Shown: piece after piece, positions 53,737-63,139 of the stretch
Layout of the letters: every line of letters begins with the position of its first letter
Position numbering within the stretch: position 1 is the stretch's first letter
Assembly: GCF_007004665.1 (NCBI RefSeq)
Contig: NZ_ML660058.1
Span: forward strand, 186,001-250,000
Source: Denitrobaculum tricleocarpae
GTDB taxonomy: Bacteria; Pseudomonadota; Alphaproteobacteria; Kiloniellales; Kiloniellaceae
Direction of reading: 5' to 3'
Length of the DNA: 64,000 nucleotides
Notes under the pieces: generated by a model
Seen by the model: the letters and a program-made list of their open reading frames with translations, nothing else
What the model was told of the DNA's origin: nothing
The model's database searches: none
Position numbers and translations under genes: made by a program

Positions 53737-54846
53737 ATGTCGCAAGCCAACAAAATATCCTCAGGTAAGATACCGGCAACGGTCATCACCGGCTTTCTGG
53801 GTGCCGGCAAGACCAGCACCATCCGCCACCTGCTGGAAACCGCCAATGGCAAGCGCATCGCCCTGGTGATCAACGAGTTCGGCGACCTGGGCGTGGACGG
53901 CGAAATCGTCAAGGGCTGCGGCATCGAGAACTGCGAGGAAGACGCGGTTCTGGAGCTGCCCAACGGCTGCATCTGCTGCACCGTGGCCGACGACTTCATC
54001 CCCACCATCGAGACTCTGCTGAATCGCGCCGAGCCGCCCGATCACATTGTGATCGAGACCTCCGGCCTCGCGCTGCCCAAGCCCCTGGTCAAGGCCTTTA
54101 ACTGGCCGGAGATCCGCACCAGGGTGACGGTCGACGGCGTGATCACCGTGATCGACGGCCCGGCGGTCGCCGAAGGTCTCTTTGCCAGCGATCCTGCGGC
54201 GGTCGACGCCCAGCGCAAGGCGGACGAGTCCCTGGACCACGAAAGCCCGCTGGAAGAGCTCTTCGAGGAGCAGATCAACTGCGCCGACATGGTGGTGGTC
54301 AACAAGACCGACCTGCTCGCCGAGGCCGAGCTGGAGCGGGTGTTGCGCGACGTGAAGGGCGAGCTGCGGCCCGAGGTCAAGATTGTCCGCAGTTCCTACG
54401 GCAAGGTCGATGCCAAGGTCCTGCTGGGCCTGGAGGCCGCCGCCGAAGACGATCTGGACTCCCGCCCCAGCCATCACGACGACGGCCATGAGCATGACCA
54501 CGACGACTTCATGTCCTTCGCCGTCGACCTGGGCGAGGTGGAGAACCCGAAAGCCCTGGTCGCGCGCCTGCTGCCGGTGATCGCCGAGCATGGCATCCTG
54601 CGTATCAAAGGCTTCGCCAAGGTCGCGGGCAAGGATATGCGCCTGGTCCTGCAAGGGGTCGGTGGCCGCCTGCAGCACTACTACGACCGCGACTGGCAGC
54701 CGGAGGAAACCCAATCCACCCGGCTGGTGGTGATCGGTGAGGCGGATATGGACAGTGCTGCGATCCGGGCCGCGCTGGAGTCTGGCCCGGCGTCCGATCG
54801 TTCGGCTTCGGAAGAAGCCGGACGTGAATCGGCCGCCGCCTTTTAA
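53737..54846 (+). CDS. cobW: CobW GTP-binding metallochaperone
   Basis: CobW is a G3E GTPase thought to deliver cobalt to the CobNST chelatase. The 369-residue protein has the P-loop GFLGAGKT near residue 20, the metal site 'CICC' in 'NGCICCTVADDF', 'VIETSGLA', the guanine motif 'NKTD' and a His-rich linker (SHHDDGHEHDHDD, about 246-258). A C-terminal CobW_C domain follows. Its position between cobU and cobN supports a cobalt role over zinc or nitrile hydratase roles seen in relatives. Confidence 0.95.
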   Translation: MSQANKISSGKIPATVITGFLGAGKTSTIRHLLETANGKRIALVINEFGDLGVDGEIVKGCGIENCEEDAVLELPNGCICCTVADDFIPTIETLLNRAEPPDHIVIETSGLALPKPLVKAFNWPEIRTRVTVDGVITVIDGPAVAEGLFASDPAAVDAQRKADESLDHESPLEELFEEQINCADMVVVNKTDLLAEAELERVLRDVKGELRPEVKIVRSSYGKVDAKVLLGLEAAAEDDLDSRPSHHDDGHEHDHDDFMSFAVDLGEVENPKALVARLLPVIAEHGILRIKGFAKVAGKDMRLVLQGVGGRLQHYYDRDWQPEETQSTRLVVIGEADMDSAAIRAALESGPASDRSASEEAGRESAAAF

Positions 54847-55002
54847 AGGGGTGGGGAGTCCGGCCCGGCGTTCCACGGCATCCCGCAGGAGGCCGCCGCC
54901 GCGATTGCGGGCTAACGGGGGCATCTTGGTTTTTTGCCTGGTTTTCAAGGACCAGGTTGATAGAGCCGTGCTCATCAAGCGGCGTTAAGGGCGAGATCTG
55001 AC

Positions 55003-58000
55003 ATGCATCTTTTGCAGGCGCAGGCGGGCGGCATTTCCGATGGATCGGAAGCCGTCGATCTCGGCCAGACCCCGGGCGACATTATCGTGCTCTCGGCGGC
55101 GGACACCGAGCTGGCCAGCCTCTCGCTGGCCTGCGGGCATCTCCGCGCAGGGGCTGACCCTGGGGCGGCCGATGGGACGGGCAACGCTGACCTGCCGAGC
55201 CTGCGCCTCGCCAACCTCATGCAGCTCGGCCACAACCTCTCGGTCGATCTCTACGCCGAGGAGATGATCGCCAACGCGAAGCTGGTGATCGTGCGGCTGT
55301 TGGGCGGGGTGGGCTATTGGCCTTACGGGGTCGAGCAGCTGCGCGCGACCTGCGCGGAACAGGGCATCCCCCTGGTGCTGCTGCCGGGCGACGATCAGCC
55401 GGACGCGGAGCTGGCCGACCACTCGACCCTGGGCGCGGAGGCCTGTCACCGGCTCTGGCAGTACTGCATTCACGGCGGGCCGGAGAACGCCCGCAACTTC
55501 CTGCTCTATGCGGCGACGCTCCTGAGGGGGGAGGGCCGTTCGCTTCCGGCCTGGAACGAGCCGCGCCCTTTGCTGCGCGCCGGGATCTACTGGCCGGGAT
55601 ACGATCAGCCATCTCTTGACGACATTAAGAGCGAATGGACAAAGGGTGCGCCGGTCGCCGCCATCGTCTTTTACCGGGCGCTGGTTCAGGCCGCGAACCT
55701 GGCGCCGGTCGACGCCCTCATCGCAAGCCTCAAGGCACAGGGCGTCAATCCGCTCCCGGTCTACTGTGCCAGCCTCAAGGAAGCGGTTTCCGCCGAGACC
55801 CTGCGCCAGCTGCTCGAAGATGCGGGCAGCGGGATCGTGCTGAACGCGACCGGCTTCGCCATCTCCAGTCCCGGGGCCGAACGGAAGGAAACACCCTTCG
55901 ACGGCCTGGACTGTCCGGTCCTGCAGGTGGTCTTCTCCGGCGGCAACGAGGCCGCCTGGCGCGAGTCCGCCAACGGCCTCTCGGCCCGTGACATCGCCAT
56001 GAACGTGGCCCTGCCGGAGGTCGACGGGCGCATTCTTTCCCGCGCCGTCTCCTTCAAGTCCGAGGCGCGCTTCGATCCGGCGACCCAGTCCTCGATCGTC
56101 ACCTACGCGCCGGTCCCTGACCGCATCGATTTCGTCGCGGCGCTGGCGGCGAAGTGGCTGGCGCTGAAACGCGCGCCGCTTTCCGAACGCAAGGTCGCGC
56201 TGATCCTCGCCAACTATCCGAACCGCGATGGGCGCATGGGCAACGGCGTCGGCCTCGATACGCCCGCGGGCTCCGTCGTGTTGCTCCGGGCATTGGAGGC
56301 GGCGGGATATGACGTCGAAGATATCCCACATGACGGCAATGCCCTGGTCGAACGTCTGGCCGAGGGGCCGACCAATGCCGCCGTCGACGGACGTGTCATT
56401 CGTGTGCGTCTCGACTGTGACATTTACATGGCTTTTTACAAAGATCTGCCCCTCGAGGTGCAGGCCGCCGTCACCGCGCGCTGGGGCGCGCCGGAGACCG
56501 ATCCCTTCTTCGTTTCAGATGAAACCAGTTCAGGTAAGTCCGGTTCGGGCAGTTTCGCGCTTTCTTTCTTCCGCTGCGGCAAGATCACCGTCGGCCTTCA
56601 GCCTGCGCGGGGCTACAACATCGATCCCACCGCGACCTACCACGATCCTGACCTGGTGCCGCCGCACGGCTATCTGGCCTTCTATGCCTGGCTGCGGAAA
56701 GTCGAGCAGGTTCATGCGGTTATCCACATGGGTAAACACGGCAACTTAGAATGGCTGCCCGGCAAGTCCCTGGCGCTTTCCGAGAGCTGTTTCCCCGAGG
56801 CGGTCCTCGGTCCCCTACCGCATCTCTATCCCTTCATCGTCAACGATCCGGGCGAGGGCACCCAGGCCAAGCGCCGCGCTCAGGCGGTGATCGTCGATCA
56901 CCTGACCCCGCCGCTGACCCGCGCGGAATCCTACGGTCCGCTGGCGGATCTGGAGCTGCTGGTCGACGAGTACTACGAAGCCGCCGGTGTCGACCCGCGC
57001 CGCCTGAAGGTTTTGCGCGAGCAGATCCTGGAGCTCAGCGCCTCCATCGGCCTCGACAAGGATTGCGGAATCGTCGCTGCGGACGATGCGGATGCGGCTT
57101 TAAGCAAGCTGGATAACTACCTCTGCGAATTGAAGGAACTGCAGATTCGGGACGGCCTGCACATCTTCGGGGAAGCGCCGGAAGGGCCACAGCTCACCGA
57201 CCTGCTGGTCGCGCTGACCCGCCTGCCGCGCGGCGAGGGCAAGGCGGGCGATGCCTCGCTGATCCGGGCGCTCGCGTCGGATCTGGGCTTCGAGAATTTC
57301 GATCCGCTCGATTGCGAAATGGGCGCCGACTGGGCCGGATCCCGGCCCGAGATCCTGACCGGCGACGGCAAGTGGCGGAGCCAGGGCGACACGCTCGAGC
57401 GCCTGGAGCTTCTGGCCCAGCGTTTGGTCTCCGGCGCGCAAACGCCGTCAGCCGAATGGACGCGGACCCTGCAGGTGCTGGAGAGCATCCAGAGCTCTGT
57501 GCGGCCTTCCGTCAGCGAGTCAGGTGGGGCTGAAATTGGCGGTGTTCTCAAAGGCTTGAACGGATCTTTTGTGCCGCCGGGTCCGTCCGGCGCGCCGACC
57601 CGTGGCCGCCTCGACGCCCTGCCGACGGGCCGCAACTTCTACTCTCTCGACAGCCGCACGGTCCCGACACCGGCGGCCTGGCATCTGGGCTGGAAATCCG
57701 CCTGCCTGCTGATCGAACGGCACCGGCAGGAGCAGGGCGCCTGGCCGCGTCGCATCGCCCTCTCGGCCTGGGGCACCGCCAATATGCGCACCGGCGGCGA
57801 CGACATCGCCCAGGGCCTTGCGCTGCTGGGCGTGCGCCCGACCTGGGAGGTGACCTCCCGCCGGGTCACCGGCTTCGAGATTTTGCCGCTCTCCGTCTTG
57901 GACCGCCCGCGCGTGGACGTGACCTTACGGGTCTCCGGGTTTTTCCGCGATGCCTTCCCGGCACAGATCGACCTGTTTGATTCTGCTGTGCGCGCTGTTG

Positions 58001-58845
58001 CGGCTTTGGATGAACCGGCGGAGAAGAACCCGCTTGCTGCTTCCTTCCGCCAGGAACGCGATGAACTGTTGTCCAAAGGTGCAGTCGTGGAAGACGCGGA
58101 GAAGCGCGCGGGCTTCCGGGTTTTCGGTTCCAAACCAGGCGCTTACGGCGCGGGCTTACAGGCTTTGATTGACGAGCGCGGCTGGGAGGACGAGGGTGAC
58201 CTGGCCCGGGCCTATCTGGCCTGGGGCGGCTATGCCTACGGCGCGGGCAGCGGCGGGACGGCAGCGCACGGGCTCTTCGAAACCCGCCTGCGCGCGGTCG
58301 ACACGGTCGTACATAACCAGGACAACCGCGAGCACGACCTGCTGGACAGCGACGACTACTACCAGTTCGAGGGCGGGTTGACGGCGGCGGTGCGGCACCT
58401 CTCCGGTCAGCAGCCGCAGGTCTACCACAACGACCACTCACGCCCCGAGAGTCCGAAGATCCGCACCCTGGAGGAAGAGGTCGCCCGGGTCGTGCGTGCC
58501 CGTGTGGTCAATCCCAAATGGATCGCCGGGGTGATGCGCCACGGCTACAAGGGGGCCTTCGAGATGGCGGCGACGGTGGACTATCTCTTTGCCTTCGCGG
58601 CGACGGCGCGGGTGGTGGCCGACCACCACTTCGATGCGGTATACGATGCCTACCTGGGCGACGCCGAGGTGCTGGAATTTCTGGAGCAGAACAACCCGGC
58701 GGCGGCGCGCGAGATGGCCGAGCGCCTGCTCGAAGCGCAGGAGCGGGGGCTCTGGCGGGCGAAGTCCAATTCGGCGCAGGCCAGACTGCGGGAGCTGGCC
58801 GGACAGGAAGACGAACAACGACAAGAACATGAGGTGACGGGATGA
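55003..58845 (+). CDS. cobN: Aerobic cobaltochelatase subunit CobN
   Basis: CobN is the large subunit of the ATP-dependent chelatase that inserts cobalt into hydrogenobyrinic acid a,c-diamide with CobS and CobT. The 1280-residue length is typical. Conserved landmarks include 'VHAVIHMGKHGNLEWLPGKSLALS' in the middle, 'YPFIVNDPGEGTQAKRRAQAVIVDHLTPPLTRAE' and, later, 'ALSAWGTANMRTGGDDIAQ', shared with magnesium chelatase BchH/ChlH. It overlaps cobO by four bases (ATGA), so the genes are coupled. CobS and CobT are not in the window. Confidence 0.96.
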   Translation: MHLLQAQAGGISDGSEAVDLGQTPGDIIVLSAADTELASLSLACGHLRAGADPGAADGTGNADLPSLRLANLMQLGHNLSVDLYAEEMIANAKLVIVRLLGGVGYWPYGVEQLRATCAEQGIPLVLLPGDDQPDAELADHSTLGAEACHRLWQYCIHGGPENARNFLLYAATLLRGEGRSLPAWNEPRPLLRAGIYWPGYDQPSLDDIKSEWTKGAPVAAIVFYRALVQAANLAPVDALIASLKAQGVNPLPVYCASLKEAVSAETLRQLLEDAGSGIVLNATGFAISSPGAERKETPFDGLDCPVLQVVFSGGNEAAWRESANGLSARDIAMNVALPEVDGRILSRAVSFKSEARFDPATQSSIVTYAPVPDRIDFVAALAAKWLALKRAPLSERKVALILANYPNRDGRMGNGVGLDTPAGSVVLLRALEAAGYDVEDIPHDGNALVERLAEGPTNAAVDGRVIRVRLDCDIYMAFYKDLPLEVQAAVTARWGAPETDPFFVSDETSSGKSGSGSFALSFFRCGKITVGLQPARGYNIDPTATYHDPDLVPPHGYLAFYAWLRKVEQVHAVIHMGKHGNLEWLPGKSLALSESCFPEAVLGPLPHLYPFIVNDPGEGTQAKRRAQAVIVDHLTPPLTRAESYGPLADLELLVDEYYEAAGVDPRRLKVLREQILELSASIGLDKDCGIVAADDADAALSKLDNYLCELKELQIRDGLHIFGEAPEGPQLTDLLVALTRLPRGEGKAGDASLIRALASDLGFENFDPLDCEMGADWAGSRPEILTGDGKWRSQGDTLERLELLAQRLVSGAQTPSAEWTRTLQVLESIQSSVRPSVSESGGAEIGGVLKGLNGSFVPPGPSGAPTRGRLDALPTGRNFYSLDSRTVPTPAAWHLGWKSACLLIERHRQEQGAWPRRIALSAWGTANMRTGGDDIAQGLALLGVRPTWEVTSRRVTGFEILPLSVLDRPRVDVTLRVSGFFRDAFPAQIDLFDSAVRAVAALDEPAEKNPLAASFRQERDELLSKGAVVEDAEKRAGFRVFGSKPGAYGAGLQALIDERGWEDEGDLARAYLAWGGYAYGAGSGGTAAHGLFETRLRAVDTVVHNQDNREHDLLDSDDYYQFEGGLTAAVRHLSGQQPQVYHNDHSRPESPKIRTLEEEVARVVRARVVNPKWIAGVMRHGYKGAFEMAATVDYLFAFAATARVVADHHFDAVYDAYLGDAEVLEFLEQNNPAAAREMAERLLEAQERGLWRAKSNSAQARLRELAGQEDEQRQEHEVTG

Positions 58846-59525
58846 GCGCAAAAGACCAGGCCGGCGAAAAGGCAAAGGGCGAGATGACCGAAGCGGAGCT
58901 GAACGAGCGCGCCAACGAAAAGGCCCGCAAGCGCAAAGCCGCCCGCGACCGCATGCTCGCCACCAAGACCGAAGAAAAGGGCCTGCTGATCGTTCACACC
59001 GGCAAGGGCAAGGGCAAGTCGACGGCGGCCTTCGGTCTGATCGCCCGGGCCATCGGCAACGGCATGCGCACCGGCGTTGTGCAGTACGTGAAGGGCAAGT
59101 GGGAGACCGGCGAGCGCGTCGTGCTGGAACGCTTCCCCGACCTCGCCGAGATCCGCACCATGGGCGAGGGCTTCACCTGGGACACCCAGGACCGCGCCCG
59201 CGACATCGCCGCCGCCAAGCGCGCCTGGGAAGTCTCGAAGGAAATGATCGAAGCCTGCCGGGTCGACAGGTCCAAGGGCGAAAAACCAAAGTATGACATG
59301 GTCTTATTGGACGAACTTAATATCGTCCTGCGCTACGATTACCTGCCGCTTGAGGAAGTGGTGGAGTTCCTCGACAACCGCCCCGAAGACCTTCATGTCA
59401 TCGTCACGGGCCGCAACGCCAAACCCGAACTGATCGAAGCCGCCGACCTGGTCACCGAGATGACCCAGATCAAGCACCCCTTCCGTGAGCAGGGCGTCAA
59501 GGCCCAGAAGGGTGTCGAGTTCTAG
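58842..59525 (+). CDS. cobO: Cob(I)yrinic acid a,c-diamide adenosyltransferase CobO
   Basis: CobO transfers the adenosyl group of ATP to reduced cobalt corrinoid. This 227-residue protein has the P-loop 'HTGKGKGKSTAAFG' near residues 51-64, and the family segments 'VVQYVKGKWETGE', 'TMGEGFTWDTQDRARDI' and 'YDMVLLDELNIVLRYDYL'. The N-terminal 45 residues are Lys/Glu-rich and mobile, as in relatives. It is the last gene of the operon and begins inside the cobN stop. Confidence 0.95.
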   Translation: MSAKDQAGEKAKGEMTEAELNERANEKARKRKAARDRMLATKTEEKGLLIVHTGKGKGKSTAAFGLIARAIGNGMRTGVVQYVKGKWETGERVVLERFPDLAEIRTMGEGFTWDTQDRARDIAAAKRAWEVSKEMIEACRVDRSKGEKPKYDMVLLDELNIVLRYDYLPLEEVVEFLDNRPEDLHVIVTGRNAKPELIEAADLVTEMTQIKHPFREQGVKAQKGVEF

Positions 59526-59636
59526 GGTAGCGGTACTGATCTTACAGCGGTTCAATGTCGTCCTTGCGGACGAAGCTGACATGGAACAGTGCGCCTGTTA
59601 TCGTTTGATAGATGGTGTGGTCTTGCGGAGGCTGCT

Positions 59637-60050
59637 TTGGAGATCAGAACGGCGTCCTCGCACGACGAGATCGTCGGCGCGATCGCGTTAGACGAGGTTC
59701 AAATCGACTCGAAGGATAGGGCTGGCTACATCATGTCGGTGGCCGAATCTGGCGGACTGAGCGTGGCTGTCTCCGAGATGGGGGTTCTCGCATTTTGTTG
59801 CCTGGATCATCGGTACTTCCTTGGAAAGCCGTTCATTTCACTGCTAATCGTTTCTCCTGGCGCAAGGAGACAAGGCCTTGGGACGGCCTTGCTCTCGCTC
59901 CATGTAAGCGCGCTGTCCGAGGTCTGGACCTCCACCAACCGTTCAAATCTTGAGATGCGTGCATTGCTCCAAAAGGCGGACTTTCGCTATTGTGGCGAAC
60001 TTGACGGCCTTGACCAAGGCGATCCCGAGCAGTTCTTCAAGTACGGCTGA
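59637..60050 (+). CDS. GNAT family N-acetyltransferase
   Basis: The 137-residue protein shows an acetyl-CoA binding motif, 'PFISLLIVSPGARRQGLGTALLSL', with the R/Q-x-x-G-x-G/A core, and a final 'NRSNLEMRALLQKADFRYCGEL' region of GNAT enzymes. A TTG start at 59637 has GCGGAGG six bases upstream; an in-frame ATG 16 codons earlier has no such site. The substrate is unknown. It lies after the cobalamin operon with a separate promoter. Confidence 0.85.
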   Translation: MEIRTASSHDEIVGAIALDEVQIDSKDRAGYIMSVAESGGLSVAVSEMGVLAFCCLDHRYFLGKPFISLLIVSPGARRQGLGTALLSLHVSALSEVWTSTNRSNLEMRALLQKADFRYCGELDGLDQGDPEQFFKYG

Positions 60051-60227
60051 CGTCAGCTTCGGGCTCGGTGCGGACGTTGCTCGGGTTGCCCATGAACGGC
60101 ACTCGGCTTAACCTCCCGCTACCACATTTGCCGCGAATTGCTCTCGAGCAAGCTACGGGCCCGACCGGAACCACCGCGATGGCACTGATAGGCCATGCGA
60201 ATTGGGTCATGAGCGCCGTTGTCCGAG

Positions 60228-60527
60228 TCACGTTGTAGTCTTTCCTTCGAGTGGCGCGCTGTAGAATTCGACATGGAAAGCGACAGAGCCTTCAGGCGTG
60301 ACGCGATGCGGCACCTCGGGTTCGACGACTCCCGGGACCCCAGGCCTTAGGGGGATCTCTTCGCCTCTTGACGGGATGGAGTAGCGCAATCTGCCCGCGG
60401 TTACCTGGATGAGGCCCCACACGCCCGCCTTGGTTTGATGATCCTTTAACAGGCCGAGAGGGATCGTCGTTTCGGTAAAGTCCGCCGTACGTTTGTGGGA
60501 AACCAGCCCTTCGGGGAGCTCTTTCAT
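60228..60527 (-). CDS. DUF1971 (YeaR/TehB-like) small cupin-like protein
   Basis: The 99-residue protein matches the DUF1971 family: 'LPEGLVSHKRTADFTETTIPLGLLKDHQTKAGVWGLIQV' (in segments), 'GVVEPEVPHRVTPEGSVAFHVEFY'. The E. coli relative YeaR belongs to an operon induced by nitrate, nitrite and NO and repressed by NsrR. The fold is a small cupin; the reaction is not established. It starts three bases after the alternative oxidase stop, so it is the second gene of that operon and shares its NsrR-like operators. Confidence 0.88.
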   Translation of the reverse strand: MKELPEGLVSHKRTADFTETTIPLGLLKDHQTKAGVWGLIQVTAGRLRYSIPSRGEEIPLRPGVPGVVEPEVPHRVTPEGSVAFHVEFYSAPLEGKTTT

Positions 60528-60530
60528 GGA

Positions 60531-61202
60531 TCAACCTCCCGCACCATCGCTGGCGATTTTGCCGGCGGGCTGCTGCCGGCGCTTCAGATCGTCCGCGAAG
60601 CTGTGGTTACGGTCGCGGTGCCCGGCCTCGTCCTCCCGCACGGCCAAGACCACATCGCGCAGTGTGGCATTGGCGGAGAGATTCCAATAGTCGATCGCGA
60701 TGGGCGGGGCAGGGACATCGGCCTGGATGCCGCTGTCGATCTGCGCAAGGAAATGCGTGTAGCTCGCGACGGCTTCCTCTTCGAAATAGCCGACCACGCG
60801 ATGCGCCGTCTTGGGCGCGAAGAGATAAAGCCAGAAGTAGACGTTATAGAATACCGCCTGGGTCAACAGGATCACCCAGCGCTCGGCGAGGGTCGGCTTG
60901 GCAATCTGGACGAAGGTCATGAGATGCATGCGCTCGTTGTCCGCTTCCTCCAGCAGCTCCCGGATCCAGCCCTGGTCATCGCGGATATGCCGCAGCGCCT
61001 TGAGGTGCTGCAATAGCCCGCCCACCATACCGGGCACCGCTGCCACCGTCTCCAGCACCACCGCGCGATGCCCGTAACGCTGGGCAAAGAAGCGGTCCGC
61101 GACGAAGCGCAAAGCCTTGACGAAGCCATAGGCGACCCGGTCGCTGAGGTCTTCCGGCACCCAGTGCAGAGCGCTTGCATCCTTGTTCGGTTCCGCGGTC
61201 AT
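60531..61202 (-). CDS. aox: Alternative (cyanide-insensitive) quinol oxidase AOX
   Basis: This 223-residue di-iron enzyme oxidises ubiquinol and reduces oxygen to water without pumping protons, and it keeps working when NO blocks heme-copper oxidases. Iron ligands are visible as Glu51 ('[13 protein letters not shown]'), Glu90 and His93 ('[11 protein letters not shown]'), Glu142 ('[12 protein letters not shown]') and Glu192 and His195 ('REDEAGHRD'). The length is shorter than plant enzymes, as in bacteria. GGGAGAGAG precedes the ATG. It is co-transcribed with a DUF1971 gene behind two NsrR-like operators, which makes a nitrosative-stress role likely. Confidence 0.95.
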   Translation of the reverse strand: MTAEPNKDASALHWVPEDLSDRVAYGFVKALRFVADRFFAQRYGHRAVVLETVAAVPGMVGGLLQHLKALRHIRDDQGWIRELLEEADNERMHLMTFVQIAKPTLAERWVILLTQAVFYNVYFWLYLFAPKTAHRVVGYFEEEAVASYTHFLAQIDSGIQADVPAPPIAIDYWNLSANATLRDVVLAVREDEAGHRDRNHSFADDLKRRQQPAGKIASDGAGG

Positions 61203-61219
61203 CGTCTCTCTCCCGATTA

Positions 61220-61285
61220 AAGAAGTATATTAAATGCATTTTATATGGGGACGATTTTCAAAAAGCAATATTGAAAATGCATGTT
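61220..61285 (-). promoter_or_regulatory. Two NsrR-like operators upstream of aox
   Basis: The first site (61220-61242) reads AAGAAGTATAT-T-AAATGCATTTT, agreeing with the NsrR consensus AAGATGYATTT-N-AAATRCATCTT at 19 of 22 positions. A second weaker site (61263-61285, about 17 of 22) shares AAATGCATGTT; the two are 43 bases apart, four helical turns. The nearer site lies 18 bases before the aox ATG, an ideal place to block transcription until NO damages the NsrR Fe-S cluster. Confidence 0.72.
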
Positions 61286-61375
61286 TTAAAGACTTCAGTG
61301 CTCACGAATCGGTCAGAGGGGCAATCCAGGTTAAACAGCCTTAGATGCTATGCGCGTCCTCTTATGCGCTTCCTC

Positions 61376-61987
61376 TTATCCGGGACTGCCAATCATCTTG
61401 AGGAAGGCTTCATGAGTCTCCCGGTAAGCCGGACGTCCCCGGATACGCTCCACATAGGCGGCTACCTTGGGTGACGCTTCGAACAAATTGAAGGTCATTG
61501 AGAAGTCCAGCAAGCCGCCGTAGACGACATCGGCGGCAGTGAACTGCGTGCCCAGCGCCCAGCCGGCATCGGGTGTCATTGCTTCAACAGTCGCCAAGAC
61601 ACGCGGCATGTCTCCCCATCCGGCGGAGCTGGGCCGGGGGTGTTCGAGTCCGGAAGCCGCAAGCGAGAATGCCGGCTCGATCGTGTTGCCCGCAATGAAG
61701 AGATAGCGATAGTAACTGCCGCGATCGCTAGACCCTGCTTCAGGTGCAAGTCCCTTTTCCGGAAATCTGTCGGCCAGGTAGGCGCAGATGGCTGCGACCT
61801 CTGTGACCACCGTTTCGCCGTCCACAAGTGCCGGCAGCTTACCCATCGGGTTGATCTTCCGATATTCCGGGGAATTGTTCTCGCCGCTTGAAAAATCGAT
61901 GACAATTTGTTCGTGGGGAACATCCAGTTCTTTGAGCATCCAGTCGGTGGTGACCCCTCTGCTCATTGGGTTGAAATAGTGCTTCAC
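61376..61987 (-). CDS. Glutathione S-transferase family protein
   Basis: The 203-residue protein has an N-terminal thioredoxin-like GST domain ('KHYFNPMSRGVTTDWMLKELD', 'KINPMGKLPALVDGETVVTEVAAICAYLADRFP', in segments) with Ser in the catalytic region, and a helical C-terminal domain. The usual role is conjugation of glutathione to electrophiles. I start at the GTG at 61987, preceded by GAGGAGC; a longer frame upstream adds an Arg/Pro-rich tail with no support. It is divergent from a WYL regulator that probably controls it. Confidence 0.88.
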   Translation of the reverse strand: MKHYFNPMSRGVTTDWMLKELDVPHEQIVIDFSSGENNSPEYRKINPMGKLPALVDGETVVTEVAAICAYLADRFPEKGLAPEAGSSDRGSYYRYLFIAGNTIEPAFSLAASGLEHPRPSSAGWGDMPRVLATVEAMTPDAGWALGTQFTAADVVYGGLLDFSMTFNLFEASPKVAAYVERIRGRPAYRETHEAFLKMIGSPG

Positions 61988-62120
61988 GATCGGAGCTCCT
62001 CTGTGCGGTATGGTGTTGATGGTTTCTGGCGTGGCGCGCGTGCGAGGCCGCGGTCGCCCCCCCCGCCGGGTCATTTCCAACTCATAGCGGAATAATCCTT
62101 TCGCTTCATAAGAAATCCAA

Positions 62121-62149
62121 CTAAATATGCCGTTTTATGGCATGTTAGA
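62121..62149. promoter_or_regulatory. Palindromic operator between GST and WYL regulator genes
   Basis: CTAAATATGCC-GTTTTAT-GGCATGTTAG is an inverted repeat with a five-base core (ATGCC with GGCAT) and near-symmetric AT-rich arms. It ends three bases before the WYL gene ATG, so binding there would repress both genes or allow autoregulation. Confidence 0.55.
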
Positions 62150-62152
62150 TTG

Positions 62153-62887
62153 ATGGCAAAAATCAGCTTTGAACAACGTGTTGAACGGCGCAATCGTCTG
62201 ATTGGTCTGCTGCGGTCTGAGGAGCACTGGAAGACCTCGGAATTGCGGGAACATCTGGGCATTAGCCAGCGCACCTTAATGCGTGAACTTGCGGAACTCA
62301 GGACAGCCGGTTATCCGATCGAGTCAGACAGAGGGCGGGGCGGTGGCATTCGTCTGAATGGCAGGTGGGGCATTGACCGCCTGCATTTAAATCATCAGGA
62401 GGTGATTGAGCTGATACTCGCCCTGGCGATCATGGAAAGCCTGCAATCGCCGATATTGACCGGCAATCTGAAAGCGATCCGGCAGAAACTCTTTCAAGCC
62501 TTTCCTCAAGAGCAGCGTCGGACAGTCAGCAACATTCGTAAGCGCATACTGATAGGTGACAATGCCTCGGCAAATGTAGTTTCTCTTTACGCGACACCGG
62601 TGCCGCGAATCTCGAAGGAGATCGCGGAATCTTTCTTGCGGCAGCATTGTCTGGAAATCGAATATCAATCCGAGGCTGGCGATCAAACTCTTCGCGTGAT
62701 CGAACCGCAGTATATTCTTCTGAACTGGCCGGTCTGGTACATCATCGCCTGGGATCACCTTCGGATGTCATCAAGAGTGTTCCGTATTGATCGAATCAAG
62801 AAGACGCGCGCCGTTGGTGGCGCGTTCCGACTTCGCCCTCAACATCTGTTCAAAGATATATTTGCACCCTATTTCCAAGCGATTTAG
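62153..62887 (+). CDS. YafY-type HTH regulator with WYL domain
   Basis: The 244-residue protein starts with a helix-turn-helix of the HTH_11 type ('RRNRLIGLLRSEEHWKTSELREHLGISQRTLMRELAELR', in segments) and ends with a WYL domain ('IEYQSEAGDQTLRVIEPQYILLNWPVWYIIAWDHLR', in segments), where Trp-Tyr-Ile replaces Trp-Tyr-Leu. WYL domains bind nucleic acid or nucleotide-like ligands and control stress or defence genes. It is divergent from the GST gene and overlaps a likely operator at its start. Confidence 0.9.
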   Translation: MAKISFEQRVERRNRLIGLLRSEEHWKTSELREHLGISQRTLMRELAELRTAGYPIESDRGRGGGIRLNGRWGIDRLHLNHQEVIELILALAIMESLQSPILTGNLKAIRQKLFQAFPQEQRRTVSNIRKRILIGDNASANVVSLYATPVPRISKEIAESFLRQHCLEIEYQSEAGDQTLRVIEPQYILLNWPVWYIIAWDHLRMSSRVFRIDRIKKTRAVGGAFRLRPQHLFKDIFAPYFQAI

Positions 62888-63139
62888 TCGATGTTCTCTT
62901 ATGGGGCTTTTTTTACAAGTCAGGAGCGCCTGGGAAATTTGATGCCTTGGGAAAGTGGATATAAGAGAGGTTCATCTGGTTCGGCCATGACTTAAGACGC
63001 CACAGCCGACATTCGCGCGCGTTGAAGCCTCCAACAGCTTGGGCTCAGTGCGGCCATTGCTGACGCTCGCGCTGGAACAACTTATCTTGGCTCGCCGAAT
63101 ATCCGAGGTTGGAATTGTTCAAGAACAATAGGTTTCGAA

